NCBI RefSeq assembly: GCF_014196195.1 | Contig: NZ_JACIDF010000002.1 | Coordinates: forward strand, 400,478-464,477 | Reading direction: 5' to 3' | Origin: Anoxybacteroides rupiense | Lineage (GTDB): Bacteria; Bacillota; Bacilli; Bacillales; Anoxybacillaceae | DNA length: 64,000 nt | Part shown: positions 39,978-49,424 of the stretch, in pieces | How positions within the stretch are numbered: the first letter of the stretch is position 1 | Layout: each line of letters opens with the position of its first letter | The notes under the pieces: generated by a model | Told to the model about the DNA's origin: nothing | The model's database searches: none | The model's input: only the letters and a program-made list of their open reading frames with translations | Program-made: the position numbers and the translations under genes

Positions 39978-41012
39978 CTACCCATTTTGATACCAATCTG
40001 TCAACGCCTTTGTTAAGTCAGAAGCCACTTGATTCAAAATGGTAATGACACGCGAATATTCCATTCTCGTCGGCCCCAGAATTGCAATCGTTCCCAGCTG
40101 CTCCTCTCCGATCGAGTAGGTCGCTGTAATTAAGCTGCAATTTTCCATGCCGCTCAATTGGTTCTCATGGCCAATTGTCACTTGAATTCCCTTTTTGCTG
40201 CTTCGACGCAGCAGTCGATAAAACTCTTTTTCTTGTTCAATGATTTTCATTAAAGAATGAACTTTTTGAATATCATTGAACTCTGGCTGGCTGAGCATAT
40301 TAGCTCTTCCCGCTAAAAACAGCTTTTCTTCCCGCGGCAGCTCAATCATATCCGCAATGGTTTTTAACATGCTGTCATAATTATAAATGTGGGCACGCAG
40401 GACGTTGGCAACCTCTTTATAAATCTTATCCTTCAATTCCATAATAGAAGAACCAATCAATCGCTCATTCAAAATATTGACCATTTTTTCTAAATCAGAA
40501 GCATTCACGGAAGCCGGAATCGTAATCACGCGGTTTTCTACATGGCCTTTGTCCGTGACAAAAATGGCTACCGCCGTTTCTTTATTTAAAGGAATGATTT
40601 GAATTCTTTTCAGCTTATTATCTTTCACAGCCGGACCGAGAACGATAGATGTATAGCTTGTCAAATCCGATAAAATCTGCGCCGATTTTTGAACGAGTTT
40701 CTCTAGCTCATAAATTCGTTCTGCAAAAATCGATCTAATCTTCCTCATATCCTCCGTTGTAAGATGCTGTGGTGACAATAGATGATCGACGTAATAACGA
40801 TAGCCTTTTTCCGACGGTACCCGGCCTGATGAAATATGCGTTTTTTCAATGTATCCCAATTCCTCCAAATCAGCCATTTCGTTTCGGATCGTTGCTGAAC
40901 TGAAGGTAATTTTCTCCTTCTTCGAAAGCGTCCGCGAACCGACAGGCTGGCCGTAACGAATAAAATCGTCAATAATCACTTGCAAAATCAATAACTGGCG
41001 ATCAGTTAACAA
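39978..41012 (-). CDS. hrcA: Heat-inducible transcription repressor HrcA
   Basis: HrcA binds the CIRCE operator and represses class I heat-shock genes; GroEL keeps it active. N-terminal winged HTH (1-75, with [20 protein letters not shown]), GAF-like middle, and a C-terminal domain. 344 residues. The start is TTG at 41010-41012, GAGGTG seven bases upstream. First gene of hrcA-grpE-dnaK-dnaJ-prmA-rsmE-mtaB, so it is autoregulated through the CIRCE element just upstream. Confidence 0.96.
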   Translation of the reverse strand: MLTDRQLLILQVIIDDFIRYGQPVGSRTLSKKEKITFSSATIRNEMADLEELGYIEKTHISSGRVPSEKGYRYYVDHLLSPQHLTTEDMRKIRSIFAERIYELEKLVQKSAQILSDLTSYTSIVLGPAVKDNKLKRIQIIPLNKETAVAIFVTDKGHVENRVITIPASVNASDLEKMVNILNERLIGSSIMELKDKIYKEVANVLRAHIYNYDSMLKTIADMIELPREEKLFLAGRANMLSQPEFNDIQKVHSLMKIIEQEKEFYRLLRRSSKKGIQVTIGHENQLSGMENCSLITATYSIGEEQLGTIAILGPTRMEYSRVITILNQVASDLTKALTDWYQNG

Positions 41013-41027
41013 CGATCATCACCTCTG

Positions 41028-41093
41028 TTAGCACTCAAACATATTGAGTGCTAAATCTATTATTAAAGTACCAAATCCCCGCACATCTGTCAA
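41028..41093 (-). promoter_or_regulatory. CIRCE operator and dnaK operon promoter
   Basis: TTAGCACTC (41028-41036), nine bases, GAGTGCTAA (41046-41054): a perfect CIRCE. Upstream on the minus strand TTGACA (41088-41093) and, 17 bases on, TACTTT (41065-41070) form a promoter whose transcript begins at the operator. Confidence 0.93.
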
Positions 41094-41095
41094 CT

Positions 41096-42238
41096 TTAGA
41101 TTACTCCAATAAATGCCTGAAACACTTCATTTCCAAGCAGTTTTCCTTGGTGAGTAAGACGAATATGAGTTTCCGTTTCCTCCAATAGCCCTTTCTGCTT
41201 TTCTTGCTCAATCGGTTCATGGAATACCTCATGGACTGGACAATGAAATTTTTCCATAAACCGCTGTTTGGAAATGCCTTCTATTTTGCGGAGACCTAAA
41301 AACATTTCTTCTTCTTTCTGCTCTTGCTCGGTTACCACATGGCGTTCAATATACGCTTCTCCCGTTTTTTCAACTAAATCAATATATTTTTTGATCGGTC
41401 CGGCATTCGCGTTTCTCATGCCGGCTACATAACTGTGCGCCCCTGCACCAAATCCGTAATATTCTTCATTACTCCAATACGTAAGGTTATGATGGCTTTC
41501 AAATCCCGGCCGGGTATAATTGCTAATTTCGTACTGCTTATAGCCGTTCTTCTCCATTTCTTCCATAATGACCTCGTACATATTTGCTTCTTCTTCTTGA
41601 CTTGGCAAAGATAGCTTTCCTTTTCTCATTAAATTGTAAAACACCGTTTTCGGTTCAACGATGAGCGAATAAGCAGAAATATGCTGAATGTTGAGTGCAA
41701 ACGCCATATTCAAAGAATCGCGCAGCTGTGGAAGCGTCTGTCCCGGCAAACCGTACATCAGATCAACGCTAATGTTTGCAAAGCCGATATCTTGAGCGAT
41801 TCCAATGATTTGAAACACATCATCTCGCCGATGAGTTCGTCCAATTTTTTTTAACAATTCATGATCAAACGTCTGTACGCCAAAGCTTAGGCGATTGACT
41901 CCTGCGTCTTTTAACAGCTGCAGTTTTTCCCGCGACAACTCGTTCGGATTCGCCTCGAAGGTAAATTCCACTTCGCCCGCAGTAAAAGGAAGGCGCTTAT
42001 GAATGGCATTGAGAAAAAAGTCAAGCTGATCCATTTCCAGCACGGTCGGCGTCCCCCCACCTACAAAGATGGTATCAAGTTTTTGTGTAGGATATCGAAC
42101 CACTGTTTGTTCCATTTCGGTTTCTATCGCCTGCAAATACTCGTTCACCGGCTGTCCTTTAAAGAATACTTTATTGAAATCACAGTAATAGCAAATTTGC
42201 GAACAGAACGGAATATGCAAATAAGCGGCTTGAATCAA
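41096..42238 (-). CDS. hemW: Radical SAM heme chaperone HemW
   Basis: A HemN-like protein that carries heme for insertion into respiratory enzymes, not a coproporphyrinogen oxidase. Radical SAM cysteines are Cys12, Cys16, Cys19 (CSQICYYC), and the residue after the last Cys is Asp-Phe, typical of HemW rather than HemN. FVGGGTPTVL follows. 380 residues. Start TTG at 42236-42238, AAGGAG nine bases upstream. It follows lepA across a terminator-like hairpin. Confidence 0.92.
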   Translation of the reverse strand: MIQAAYLHIPFCSQICYYCDFNKVFFKGQPVNEYLQAIETEMEQTVVRYPTQKLDTIFVGGGTPTVLEMDQLDFFLNAIHKRLPFTAGEVEFTFEANPNELSREKLQLLKDAGVNRLSFGVQTFDHELLKKIGRTHRRDDVFQIIGIAQDIGFANISVDLMYGLPGQTLPQLRDSLNMAFALNIQHISAYSLIVEPKTVFYNLMRKGKLSLPSQEEEANMYEVIMEEMEKNGYKQYEISNYTRPGFESHHNLTYWSNEEYYGFGAGAHSYVAGMRNANAGPIKKYIDLVEKTGEAYIERHVVTEQEQKEEEMFLGLRKIEGISKQRFMEKFHCPVHEVFHEPIEQEKQKGLLEETETHIRLTHQGKLLGNEVFQAFIGVI

Positions 42239-42260
42239 TGTTCATCGCTCCTTTTTCATA

Positions 42261-42292
42261 ACAAACAAGGCCATCTCATCATGAGACAGCCT
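42261..42292 (-). terminator. Hairpin between lepA and hemW
   Basis: AGGC...GCCT arms with an inner TCTCA/TGAGA (42268-42292), followed leftward by TTGTTTGTT. A weak or leaky terminator after lepA. Confidence 0.5.
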
Positions 42293-42301
42293 CGTATGGC
42301 A

Positions 42302-44128
42302 TTATTTTTTATCATCCATTTTGAGCACAGCCATAAACGCTTCTTGTGGAACTTCGACAGATCCGACCTGCTTCATTCGCTTCTTTCCTTCCTTTTGCTT
42401 TTCAAGAAGCTTGCGTTTCCGCGATACGTCACCGCCATAGCATTTAGCTAGCACGTTTTTCCGCAATGCTTTGATCGTCGAGCGGGCAATAATTTTATTG
42501 CCGATCGCTGCTTGCACAGGAACTTCAAACTGCTGGCGCGGAATCAAATCTTTCAGTTTCTCAACAATGACTTTTCCGCGCTCATAGGCTGAGTCGCGAT
42601 GAACGATAAAGGAAAGGGCATCGACTTTCTCCCCATTTAATAAAATATCCATCTTCACAAGCTTTGAAGGCTTATAGCCGATGAGCTCATAATCAAACGA
42701 TGCGTATCCTTTCGTGCTTGACTTTAAAATATCAAAGAAATCATAGACAATTTCTGAAAGCGGAATTTCATAAATAAGCATAACCCTTTTTTCATCCATA
42801 TATTGCATATCGACAAAGATGCCGCGCTTGCTTTGACATAGTTCCATTACCGCTCCAACAAAATCGTTTGGCACCATGACCGTCGCTTTGACGTAAGGTT
42901 CTTCCACCCGGTCAATTTTTTGTGGATCTGGCATGTTGGATGGATTATCCACTTGAACCTCCTCACCATCGGTCAAGTATACTTTATACACTACGCTTGG
43001 CGCTGTCGTAATTAAATCGATATTAAACTCGCGCTCAATGCGTTCCTGAATAATCTCCATGTGTAGCAGCCCTAAAAAGCCGCAGCGAAAACCAAAACCG
43101 AGCGCCTGCGATGTTTCGGGCTCAAATTGTAGCGCGGCATCGTTAAGCTGCAATTTTTCCAATGCCTCACGCAAATCATTGTACTTGGCTGTATCAATTG
43201 GATACATTCCGCAAAACACCATCGGATTTAAGCGACGATATCCCGGAAGCGGTTCGGCCGCAGGATTTTTGGCATCTGTAATGGTATCACCTACACGCGT
43301 ATCGCTTACGTTTTTAATGGAAGCGGTCAAAAAGCCAACATCGCCCACGGTTAGCTCATCAACCAATTTCGCTTTTGGCGTAAACACCCCTACTTCAACT
43401 ACCTCAAACTCTTTTCCAGTCGCCATCATCTTGATTTTTTGTCCCGGCTTAACCGTTCCTTCCACAATGCGAATATAGGCCACTACACCGCGGTATGGAT
43501 CATACAGCGAATCGAAGATCAACGCTTTTAATGGCGCATCAGGATCACCAGCCGGCGCCGGAATTTTGTCGACGATTTGCTCCAAAATCTCTTCAATGCC
43601 GATGCCGGCCTTAGCGGAAGCAAGCACGGCTTCAGAAGCATCCAAGCCAATTACATCTTCAATTTCTTGGCGAACGCGCTCTGGCTCAGCGCTTGGCAAA
43701 TCGATTTTATTGATAACCGGCAAAATCTCTAAATTATTATCCAGCGCCAAATAGACATTTGCCAGCGTTTGCGCTTCAATTCCTTGCGCCGCATCAACAA
43801 CAAGAATAGCCCCCTCGCATGCCGCTAAACTGCGCGACACTTCATAGGTAAAATCGACATGCCCTGGCGTGTCAATAAGATGAAAAATGTATTCCTCTCC
43901 ATTATTTGCTTTGTACTTTAACTGAACAGCATTCAACTTAATCGTAATGCCGCGCTCCCGCTCTAGCTCCATAGAATCTAGCATTTGCTCTTTCATTTCT
44001 CGCTGCGAAAGCGCCCCCGTTTTTTCAAGGATGCGATCTGCAAGCGTCGATTTTCCATGGTCAATATGAGCGATAATAGAAAAGTTGCGGATTTTTTCTC
44101 TTCTTTCCAGTCTTTGTTCACGATTCAT
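42302..44128 (-). CDS. lepA: Elongation factor 4 (LepA)
   Basis: A translational GTPase that can back-translocate ribosomes and assists 30S biogenesis. G1 [10 protein letters not shown]3 DTPGHVDF, G4 NKIDLP, domains II, III and V as in EF-G, and the unique basic C-terminal domain (about 490-605) ending in [18 protein letters not shown] at 44126-44128 with AGGAG eight bases upstream; GTG three codons earlier is less likely. 608 residues. Confidence 0.97.
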   Translation of the reverse strand: MNREQRLERREKIRNFSIIAHIDHGKSTLADRILEKTGALSQREMKEQMLDSMELERERGITIKLNAVQLKYKANNGEEYIFHLIDTPGHVDFTYEVSRSLAACEGAILVVDAAQGIEAQTLANVYLALDNNLEILPVINKIDLPSAEPERVRQEIEDVIGLDASEAVLASAKAGIGIEEILEQIVDKIPAPAGDPDAPLKALIFDSLYDPYRGVVAYIRIVEGTVKPGQKIKMMATGKEFEVVEVGVFTPKAKLVDELTVGDVGFLTASIKNVSDTRVGDTITDAKNPAAEPLPGYRRLNPMVFCGMYPIDTAKYNDLREALEKLQLNDAALQFEPETSQALGFGFRCGFLGLLHMEIIQERIEREFNIDLITTAPSVVYKVYLTDGEEVQVDNPSNMPDPQKIDRVEEPYVKATVMVPNDFVGAVMELCQSKRGIFVDMQYMDEKRVMLIYEIPLSEIVYDFFDILKSSTKGYASFDYELIGYKPSKLVKMDILLNGEKVDALSFIVHRDSAYERGKVIVEKLKDLIPRQQFEVPVQAAIGNKIIARSTIKALRKNVLAKCYGGDVSRKRKLLEKQKEGKKRMKQVGSVEVPQEAFMAVLKMDDKK

Positions 44129-44205
44129 CTTTTTCACTCCTACTGTTACCCGAAACTACACTAGCTTTGATTATAGCAACACAACGGTTAAGATTCAATG
44201 AGAGA

Positions 44206-44300
44206 AATAAGAAAAGCGCAAAGCGCCCTCCAAGAAGATTGTCACCGTCACAATGCGGAGTGAAGCGATTCGAGCCGACGGCAATTGAAGCTAGGCAACG
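44206..44300. repeat. Dispersed intergenic repeat, short copy C
   Basis: Left end ATAAGAAAAGCGC (as in copy A), middle TGTCACCGTCACAATGCGGAG, right end AAGCGATTCGAGCCG then ATTGAAGCTAGGCAA (as in copy B). It lacks the 35-base GAGAGCTCGAATC block present in A and B. It lies between yqxA and lepA. Confidence 0.6.
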
Positions 44301-44323
44301 CCCGAACCCTTAAAAAAGGATAA

Positions 44324-44351
44324 GAAAAAAGTCGAGCCTGTGCCCGACTTT
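44324..44351 (-). terminator. yqxA terminator
   Basis: AAAGTCGGGC (44342-44351) pairs with GCTCGACTTT (44328-44337; one G-T pair), four-base loop, followed leftward by TTTC. It overlaps the yqxA stop and ends gpr-spoIIP-yqxA. Confidence 0.8.
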
Positions 44352-44688
44352 ATTCGATCAGCTGTCCTACAAAAGAAAGAAGGGATTGAATAACAGAACG
44401 AACTCCTTCCGCCAAATGCTTTCCAAGCTCCGAAAACAGATTGAACATTTTCATCTGTTCAAGCTTCTCTTTCTTCTCACTAATATTTTCGATACTTACT
44501 CTATTTCCCATAACCATTGCTTCCATTTCGCCGTTTTTATCTTTTGCAACATGGAACACGGTCTGAAAAGACGGATCATTGTAGCCCTTCATTTTGATCA
44601 TCCCTTGATTCGCCTGCTGCATGCCAAGCAAGACACCAAAGAAAAGAAGGATAACAGCCGTCAAAAATTGAAGGGTGAATTTTGCCAT
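44350..44688 (-). CDS. yqxA: DUF3679 protein YqxA
   Basis: A 112-residue protein with one N-terminal membrane helix (about 5-24) and a charged region with a short coiled coil (KKEKLEQMKMFN), then an amphipathic C-terminus. It belongs to the YqxA/DUF3679 family and follows spoIIP as in B. subtilis, so a role in sporulation is likely but unproven. AAGGAGG lies seven bases before the ATG, overlapping the spoIIP stop. Confidence 0.83.
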   Translation of the reverse strand: MAKFTLQFLTAVILLFFGVLLGMQQANQGMIKMKGYNDPSFQTVFHVAKDKNGEMEAMVMGNRVSIENISEKKEKLEQMKMFNLFSELGKHLAEGVRSVIQSLLSFVGQLIE

Positions 44689-44700
44689 TTTGCTTCCTCC

Positions 44701-45906
44701 TTACTGCTTTTGCGGCGGATCAGAGGCTGGAGCCTGCACTTTTTCTGCCTGCCAATAATGCTCACTAAACACATCGGCAACAGCAGCTGCGGATCGGAAA
44801 AGTTCATCAAACGTATTGTCTACCCCGCCAAACTCTATGAGTAACGCATTATTTGATAAATCTTGGTTGAATTTTCCATTTGTTCCTCTTCCTTTCTTCT
44901 CGATGACCCCCCGACTTAATCCCGGATATTTTTTTTGTAAAAGCTGATGAAGCTGTGTTGCTAGTTGTAAATTCTTTTCATAGTTTGCATTTTCTCCGCC
45001 AACAATGAACGCAACACGCGCATAGCTAACTCCGTTAATAGTCGCAGTTGTAAATTTTCGTCTTTGGGCATCGCGGTGAATATCAATCAAGTATTGTAAA
45101 TCACGGTTTTGGCCCATCGCCTGCATAACAACCTGTCTTGACATGTCATATGATTGCGCATAGTCCATTCCTTTTTCTGATAATTTTTGTTGAACATCAA
45201 CGGTGCTTTCCACCGCTCCAATCCCTCGTTTCTCAAGTTCCTCCTGCAATTTTTGTCCGACTTTCGTTACATTGACCGTACGATGAAAGGCCTGATCTGG
45301 ATCATTTGCCCCTTTGAGCGCTGGCAAATACGATTCATACGTATGGGTGCTGTAAATATAAACGACTTTCCGTCCGCCAGTCGTTTTCGTTGGCGGAGGC
45401 ACTGGCTGTTTATCTTGATCTTGATCCGCTTTTTCTAAATTTTCGATGGATGCCTCGCGTTCAGCCAGCATCACTTCAAGCGGCGGTGCCGATTCGTAAG
45501 GCATGTTTGTATAGTCCGTTCCTTCTCCTGCCACCACAATCTTACTATCATATAGAGCAAAGCCAGGCAATTCGCTGCCAAGCAGACTGCGGGGATCATC
45601 TGGATTAATGCTCGTAATCATACGCAGCAAAATAGATGAATAACTAATGTTCTGTCGCTCTTTCGGCAAGCTTTGTAAAAAATAATGGTTTTCAAAACTA
45701 AATAAATGAATGAACGTTTCCTCAGGAAAATGATTTGTCACACTATTAACAGAAGAAGAGGTAATTCGATATTCAGGTTTTAACGATGTCATGACCCCGA
45801 CAACCGTAAACATCATCATCCAGCCTAAAACGGCTAAAGTCACAACTTTTTTAATGCTTGTCCCTTGAATGGTGACGACCATTTGCCGAGAGCGAAACCT
45901 TTTCAT
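44701..45906 (-). CDS. spoIIP: Stage II sporulation protein P (SpoIIP)
   Basis: SpoIIP is a peptidoglycan amidase and endopeptidase in the mother cell that, with SpoIID and SpoIIM, drives engulfment of the forespore. N-terminal anchor helix (about 20-42) and a C-terminal catalytic domain with YSTHTYESYLPAL (zinc His and Glu), DIHRDAQRR and LLIEFGGVDN. ATG at 45904-45906 after AAAGGGTG. 401 residues. A CATACTGT at 45941-45948 (minus) could be a SigE -10. Behind gpr. Confidence 0.93.
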   Translation of the reverse strand: MKRFRSRQMVVTIQGTSIKKVVTLAVLGWMMMFTVVGVMTSLKPEYRITSSSVNSVTNHFPEETFIHLFSFENHYFLQSLPKERQNISYSSILLRMITSINPDDPRSLLGSELPGFALYDSKIVVAGEGTDYTNMPYESAPPLEVMLAEREASIENLEKADQDQDKQPVPPPTKTTGGRKVVYIYSTHTYESYLPALKGANDPDQAFHRTVNVTKVGQKLQEELEKRGIGAVESTVDVQQKLSEKGMDYAQSYDMSRQVVMQAMGQNRDLQYLIDIHRDAQRRKFTTATINGVSYARVAFIVGGENANYEKNLQLATQLHQLLQKKYPGLSRGVIEKKGRGTNGKFNQDLSNNALLIEFGGVDNTFDELFRSAAAVADVFSEHYWQAEKVQAPASDPPQKQ

Positions 45907-45983
45907 GTTCTCACCCTTTCTAAGCTTGTCTACTAATTTAACAGTATGGTCAAGCTTAAAAAGATAGAACATCTTTTTTATGA

Positions 45984-47102
45984 TTAGCGCGTATACATCC
46001 CTGTATTTCCTTGATCAATCTGGCCATGCAGCGCTGCGTTTAAGCCGCTCGCTAGCAAATGGGCCATGTCCCCGATAAACATATCGACTTCTTTCGGCGT
46101 CACCATCAAATTATGTCCGAGCGGGGCCAACACTTCATGAATAAGCGTTCTTTTTTCTGTATCGCTCAGGGTTCCAACCATGCCAAGAAACGTCGAGCGC
46201 TGTGCTTGTGTAGGCAGATCCTCTTCGGTTAATTTTTTTCTTCTTCCAAACATCCATCCAGCTGGAGCAAGAGCACTAGAGGGACGATTCCCTTCACGCA
46301 TTTCTTTGCCAAAATGCTTTAAAAGAAAGTCAATGGTATCGCTTGTAATCGACACAGCATCGACAACCGTCGGCACACCGATAGCGATGACAGGAATCCC
46401 TAAAGTTTCTTTACTTAATTCCTTGCGTTTATTTCCCACTCCTGATCCGGGATGAATGCCAGCATCTGAAATTTGAATCGTCGCATTTACTCGTTCAATT
46501 GAACGAGCCGCTAGTGCATCAATGACAACAATAAAATCCGGTTTTGTTTTTTCAACGACACCGTCAATAATGTCGCTCGTTTCAATTCCTGTTGTTCCCA
46601 TTACTCCGGGAGCAAGCGCGCTTACAGGACGAAAGCCTTCTTGCACGCTTTCCGGTTGAAGCTGAAACAAATGCCTTGTAATTAATAAATTCTCTACCGC
46701 CAACGGACCGAGCGCATCTGGAGTAACATTATCATTTCCAAGCCCCACAACAAGACAGCTTGCTTCTTTTGGAATATTCAGCTTCTGCAAAAAAGCATGG
46801 AACTCTTTCGCAAACACTTCCTCTACCTTTTTTTGCAGTTCTGTATCCTGTTCCCGAATCCCTTGAGCCTCCAGCGTGATATAGGTTCCTGGCTTCTTGC
46901 CAATGGACTGCGCTCCTTCCTCGGTTACTTCAACATATGATAGCTTAATTCCGTCTATTTCACGATCATGAATCGTGACTCCTTCAATCGGAGAGGAAGT
47001 CTCTTTTTTTTGCTGCAATCGCTCTTCAATGGCCATTTCGTGAGCTTCAACAGCCAAATCTGTCCGCACGGAATACACGCTAAGATCTAATGGTTGATTC
47101 AT
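45984..47102 (-). CDS. gpr: Germination protease GPR
   Basis: GPR degrades small acid-soluble proteins when spores germinate. It is made in the forespore as a zymogen; the first 15 or so residues before TDLAVEAHE are removed. Family stretches such as [36 protein letters not shown] and [14 protein letters not shown] are intact, including the aspartates thought to be catalytic. 372 residues. AAGGAGG is seven bases before the ATG. Divergent from rpsT; expected to be under SigF/SigG though no clear promoter is seen. Confidence 0.95.
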   Translation of the reverse strand: MNQPLDLSVYSVRTDLAVEAHEMAIEERLQQKKETSSPIEGVTIHDREIDGIKLSYVEVTEEGAQSIGKKPGTYITLEAQGIREQDTELQKKVEEVFAKEFHAFLQKLNIPKEASCLVVGLGNDNVTPDALGPLAVENLLITRHLFQLQPESVQEGFRPVSALAPGVMGTTGIETSDIIDGVVEKTKPDFIVVIDALAARSIERVNATIQISDAGIHPGSGVGNKRKELSKETLGIPVIAIGVPTVVDAVSITSDTIDFLLKHFGKEMREGNRPSSALAPAGWMFGRRKKLTEEDLPTQAQRSTFLGMVGTLSDTEKRTLIHEVLAPLGHNLMVTPKEVDMFIGDMAHLLASGLNAALHGQIDQGNTGMYTR

Positions 47103-47201
47103 CGATGCTCCTCCTTCTCAAAAACGATCGTTTTTATTTATTGTCGCCGCTTTCTTCTTATTTCATTCTTTAATAAGTAAAGTATTTTTGCTTGAATAGT
47201 C

Positions 47202-47230
47202 TTGCATAATTGAAATGTGTTTGATAGAAT
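47202..47230 (+). promoter_or_regulatory. rpsT promoter
   Basis: TTGCAT (47202-47207), 17 bases, TAGAAT (47225-47230), about 80 bases upstream of rpsT. Confidence 0.7.
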
Positions 47231-47312
47231 ATCATTTGTTCTTGATATGTCTATATCGATCAACATGACAAAAGAATCACGTATATGGACAGCATTACGG
47301 AGGTGAAAGACA

Positions 47313-47579
47313 TTGGCAAATATTAAATCAGCAATTAAGCGTGCGAAAACAAGCGAGAAACGCCGTGCTCACAACGCTGCGATGAAATCAGCCATGCGCA
47401 CAGCGATTAAAAAATTTGAAGCGCTTGTAGAAGCAAAAGAAGTGGAAAAAGCACAAGAAGCATTTGTCCTTGCTTCTAAAAAATTAGACAAAGCGGCAAG
47501 CAAAGGATTAATTCATAAAAATGCAGCAAGCCGCCAAAAATCCCGTCTAGCGAAAAAATTAAACAGCATCACAGCGTAA
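47313..47579 (+). CDS. rpsT: 30S ribosomal protein S20
   Basis: An 88-residue, strongly basic helical protein ([22 protein letters not shown] at the start is split by the family motif; Ala/Lys-rich throughout) that binds 16S rRNA. Start is TTG at 47313-47315, with GGAGGTG eight bases upstream, a start type known for S20 genes and linked to autoregulation. Monocistronic with its own promoter and terminator. Same place between gpr and holA as in B. subtilis. Confidence 0.96.
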   Translation: MANIKSAIKRAKTSEKRRAHNAAMKSAMRTAIKKFEALVEAKEVEKAQEAFVLASKKLDKAASKGLIHKNAASRQKSRLAKKLNSITA

Positions 47580-47587
47580 CAACAAAT

Positions 47588-47617
47588 AAACGACCTTTTT
47601 GAGGTCGTTTTCTTTTT
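47588..47617 (+). terminator. rpsT terminator
   Basis: AAACGACCT (47588-47596) pairs with AGGTCGTTT (47602-47610), five-base loop, then TCTTTTTT. Confidence 0.9.
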
Positions 47618-47689
47618 TGATTTTTATAAAATTGTCTTTAGCTGGAAATTAAGAAAATACGCGCACAAGCCTTTCCGTTTTTTATGATT

Positions 47690-47750
47690 CTCATCCAAAA
47701 ATCCTCCAAGCTGACACCCCCATCTCTGAACGAAGTGGGGATGGGAGGAG
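47690..47750 (-). terminator. Possible holA terminator
   Basis: Minus strand CCTCCCATC near the holA stop pairs with GATGGG and then GGAGG, followed by ATTTTTGG. The stem is branched and imperfect. Confidence 0.4.
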
Positions 47751-47751
47751 T

Positions 47752-48801
47752 TCACCGGACAAAAGACTGTTCATTTGTCTCATTCGCTTTGCTCCATTTG
47801 ACTAGCAGCAATTCAATAAGCAAGCGTTTATCAAGCACCCCTGTTTTCATTTGATAATCCGCTTCAGCCAAGTCGTGAATGATATCGAGCAATTCCTGTT
47901 CCGAAAATAATCCCGATTGTGCCATAGCCAGCTTAACGCGAAACGGATGGACCTTTAGCGACGAAGCAATATGCTGCTGGCCGTATCCTTTGGCATTAAG
48001 CCATTTAACTTGATACAAAAGCCGAAACTGGGCCGCTAGCAACGCAACAATTTTAATAGGTTCTTCATTATGTTCCATTAAATCACCAAATACTTGCAAT
48101 GCTTCTCTCACTTTGCGTTGAACGACCTTTTCCACCAATACAAAAACATTTTGTTCAAGTGTCCGCGAAACAAGCATCGTCACGGTTTCACCATCAATTG
48201 TTCCTTGATGGCCAACAAACAGTGAAAGCTTATCGAGTTCATTAGCAAGCGACATCAAGTTCGTCCCCGCCAGCTGCAGTAAGGTTTTCTTTGCTTCTTC
48301 TGTAATGGCGACTTCATTCGCATGTGCCCGTTCTTCCATCCATTGCCGCAATTCTTTTTCATTAAGTGAGGAGGCGACAAAAACCTTCGCTTCATTCATT
48401 AACTGCTTCGTGATTTTTTTTCTTTCATCCAATTTTTCATATGAACCAAGAAAAACGACAATCGTAAAAGGAGAAGGAGAAGCTATGTATTGCTCAAGCT
48501 TTTTTAAATTATGCTCTATTTTCTCCTTTCCCTTGTCAGAAGTGAGGAAATACGGATTTTTGATCACAACAACCTTCTTTTCCCCAAAAAAGGGCAGGGT
48601 TTCCGCTTCCTCAATTGCTGTTTCGATCGGTGTTTCTTCACAATCATACACCGATAAATGAAAATCCTGCTCCTCTTCTCGTAAAGCTGTACGTACAATT
48701 CGTTCATATGCTTCATTTAATAAAAATGTTTCCGTTCCGTATAATAAATAAAGAGGCGACAGAGTTTGCTTTGTCATTTTTCCCAAAAAGTTCACAGTCA
48801 T
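47752..48801 (-). CDS. holA: DNA polymerase III subunit delta HolA
   Basis: The clamp-loader delta subunit, which opens the beta clamp. An N-terminal AAA+-like domain without functional Walker motifs (YLLYGTETFLLNEAYERI at the start), a middle domain and a C-terminal collar (about 215-345). B. subtilis YqeN is the ortholog. ATG at 48799-48801 with GGAGAAGAG upstream; an ATG five codons earlier overlaps that SD. 349 residues. Confidence 0.9.
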   Translation of the reverse strand: MTVNFLGKMTKQTLSPLYLLYGTETFLLNEAYERIVRTALREEEQDFHLSVYDCEETPIETAIEEAETLPFFGEKKVVVIKNPYFLTSDKGKEKIEHNLKKLEQYIASPSPFTIVVFLGSYEKLDERKKITKQLMNEAKVFVASSLNEKELRQWMEERAHANEVAITEEAKKTLLQLAGTNLMSLANELDKLSLFVGHQGTIDGETVTMLVSRTLEQNVFVLVEKVVQRKVREALQVFGDLMEHNEEPIKIVALLAAQFRLLYQVKWLNAKGYGQQHIASSLKVHPFRVKLAMAQSGLFSEQELLDIIHDLAEADYQMKTGVLDKRLLIELLLVKWSKANETNEQSFVR

Positions 48802-48913
48802 ATTTCTCTTCTCCATTCTTTTTTAAAACCATCCATGATGAAAAGATACACTGTTTTCTTGGTTTTTACAAGGGAACCGGCAAACGATGTAAGCCGATTC
48901 CCATTTATATAAA

Positions 48914-48950
48914 CGTTGATAAATAAGTCCTAGGATCTTATTTATCAACG
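48914..48950. promoter_or_regulatory. 37-bp near-palindrome between holA and yqzM
   Basis: Arms CGTTGATAAATAAG (48914-48927) and CTTATTTATCAACG (48937-48950) are perfect 14-mers around nine bases containing CCTAGG. It could be an operator for a dimeric regulator or a hairpin. No T-run of terminator quality on the side that would matter. Confidence 0.5.
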
Positions 48951-49086
48951 GGTATTTTTATATTATCCCGTGCCCCTTAAACTATTTGTGTCAACTGTTG
49001 TCAGCAAAGGAAATGATCAATTGTTGTATAGATTTTTTTTTTCTTTTGACGTATACTAAAAATGATTGCACGAGGAGGGGTAAATC

Positions 49087-49221
49087 ATGAACGAATTTGA
49101 AAAAAATGTACAAAGCAAACGCAATGATGCAGTTGATTCCGGCGTCGGATTCATCGTTTCGTTCGGCTTCTTCGCTACTATGTTCATTATCGCCACATTA
49201 GTAAAATTTTTTGGTTCATGA
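49087..49221 (+). CDS. yqzM: YqzM small membrane protein
   Basis: A 44-residue protein beginning MNEFEKNVQSKRNDAVDSG followed by one membrane helix (GFIVSFGFFATMFIIATLV) and KFFGS. It is nearly identical to B. subtilis YqzM, which lies next to comEC. GAGGAGGGG is upstream of the ATG. Function unknown. Its own terminator follows directly. Confidence 0.92.
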   Translation: MNEFEKNVQSKRNDAVDSGVGFIVSFGFFATMFIIATLVKFFGS

Positions 49222-49226
49222 TGGAA

Positions 49227-49259
49227 AAGAGATTGCTTTTTAGAGCAGTCTCTTTTTTT
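49227..49259 (+). terminator. yqzM terminator
   Basis: GAGATTGCT (49229-49237) pairs with AGCAGTCTC (49244-49252; one G-T pair), then TTTTTTT. Confidence 0.87.
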
Positions 49260-49424
49260 GTATGCGGCATGCCAAAAAAATGTCGAGTTCTGTTATCCCC
49301 TAACGCATTGGCTGCTGCTTGCAGTCCATCTCATCTGCAACCATTCATATAATCTTATCATGGCGTTGTAATGCGGCCAAACTGGACTAAAGCGAAAGGT
49401 GCCGCTCATGCTGGTGATACTATA

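Noticed and set aside
47690..47750. GC-rich inverted sequence after holA resembling an IS200/IS605 end
   Set aside because: No transposase or guide-like sequence nearby; a branched terminator is a simpler explanation.
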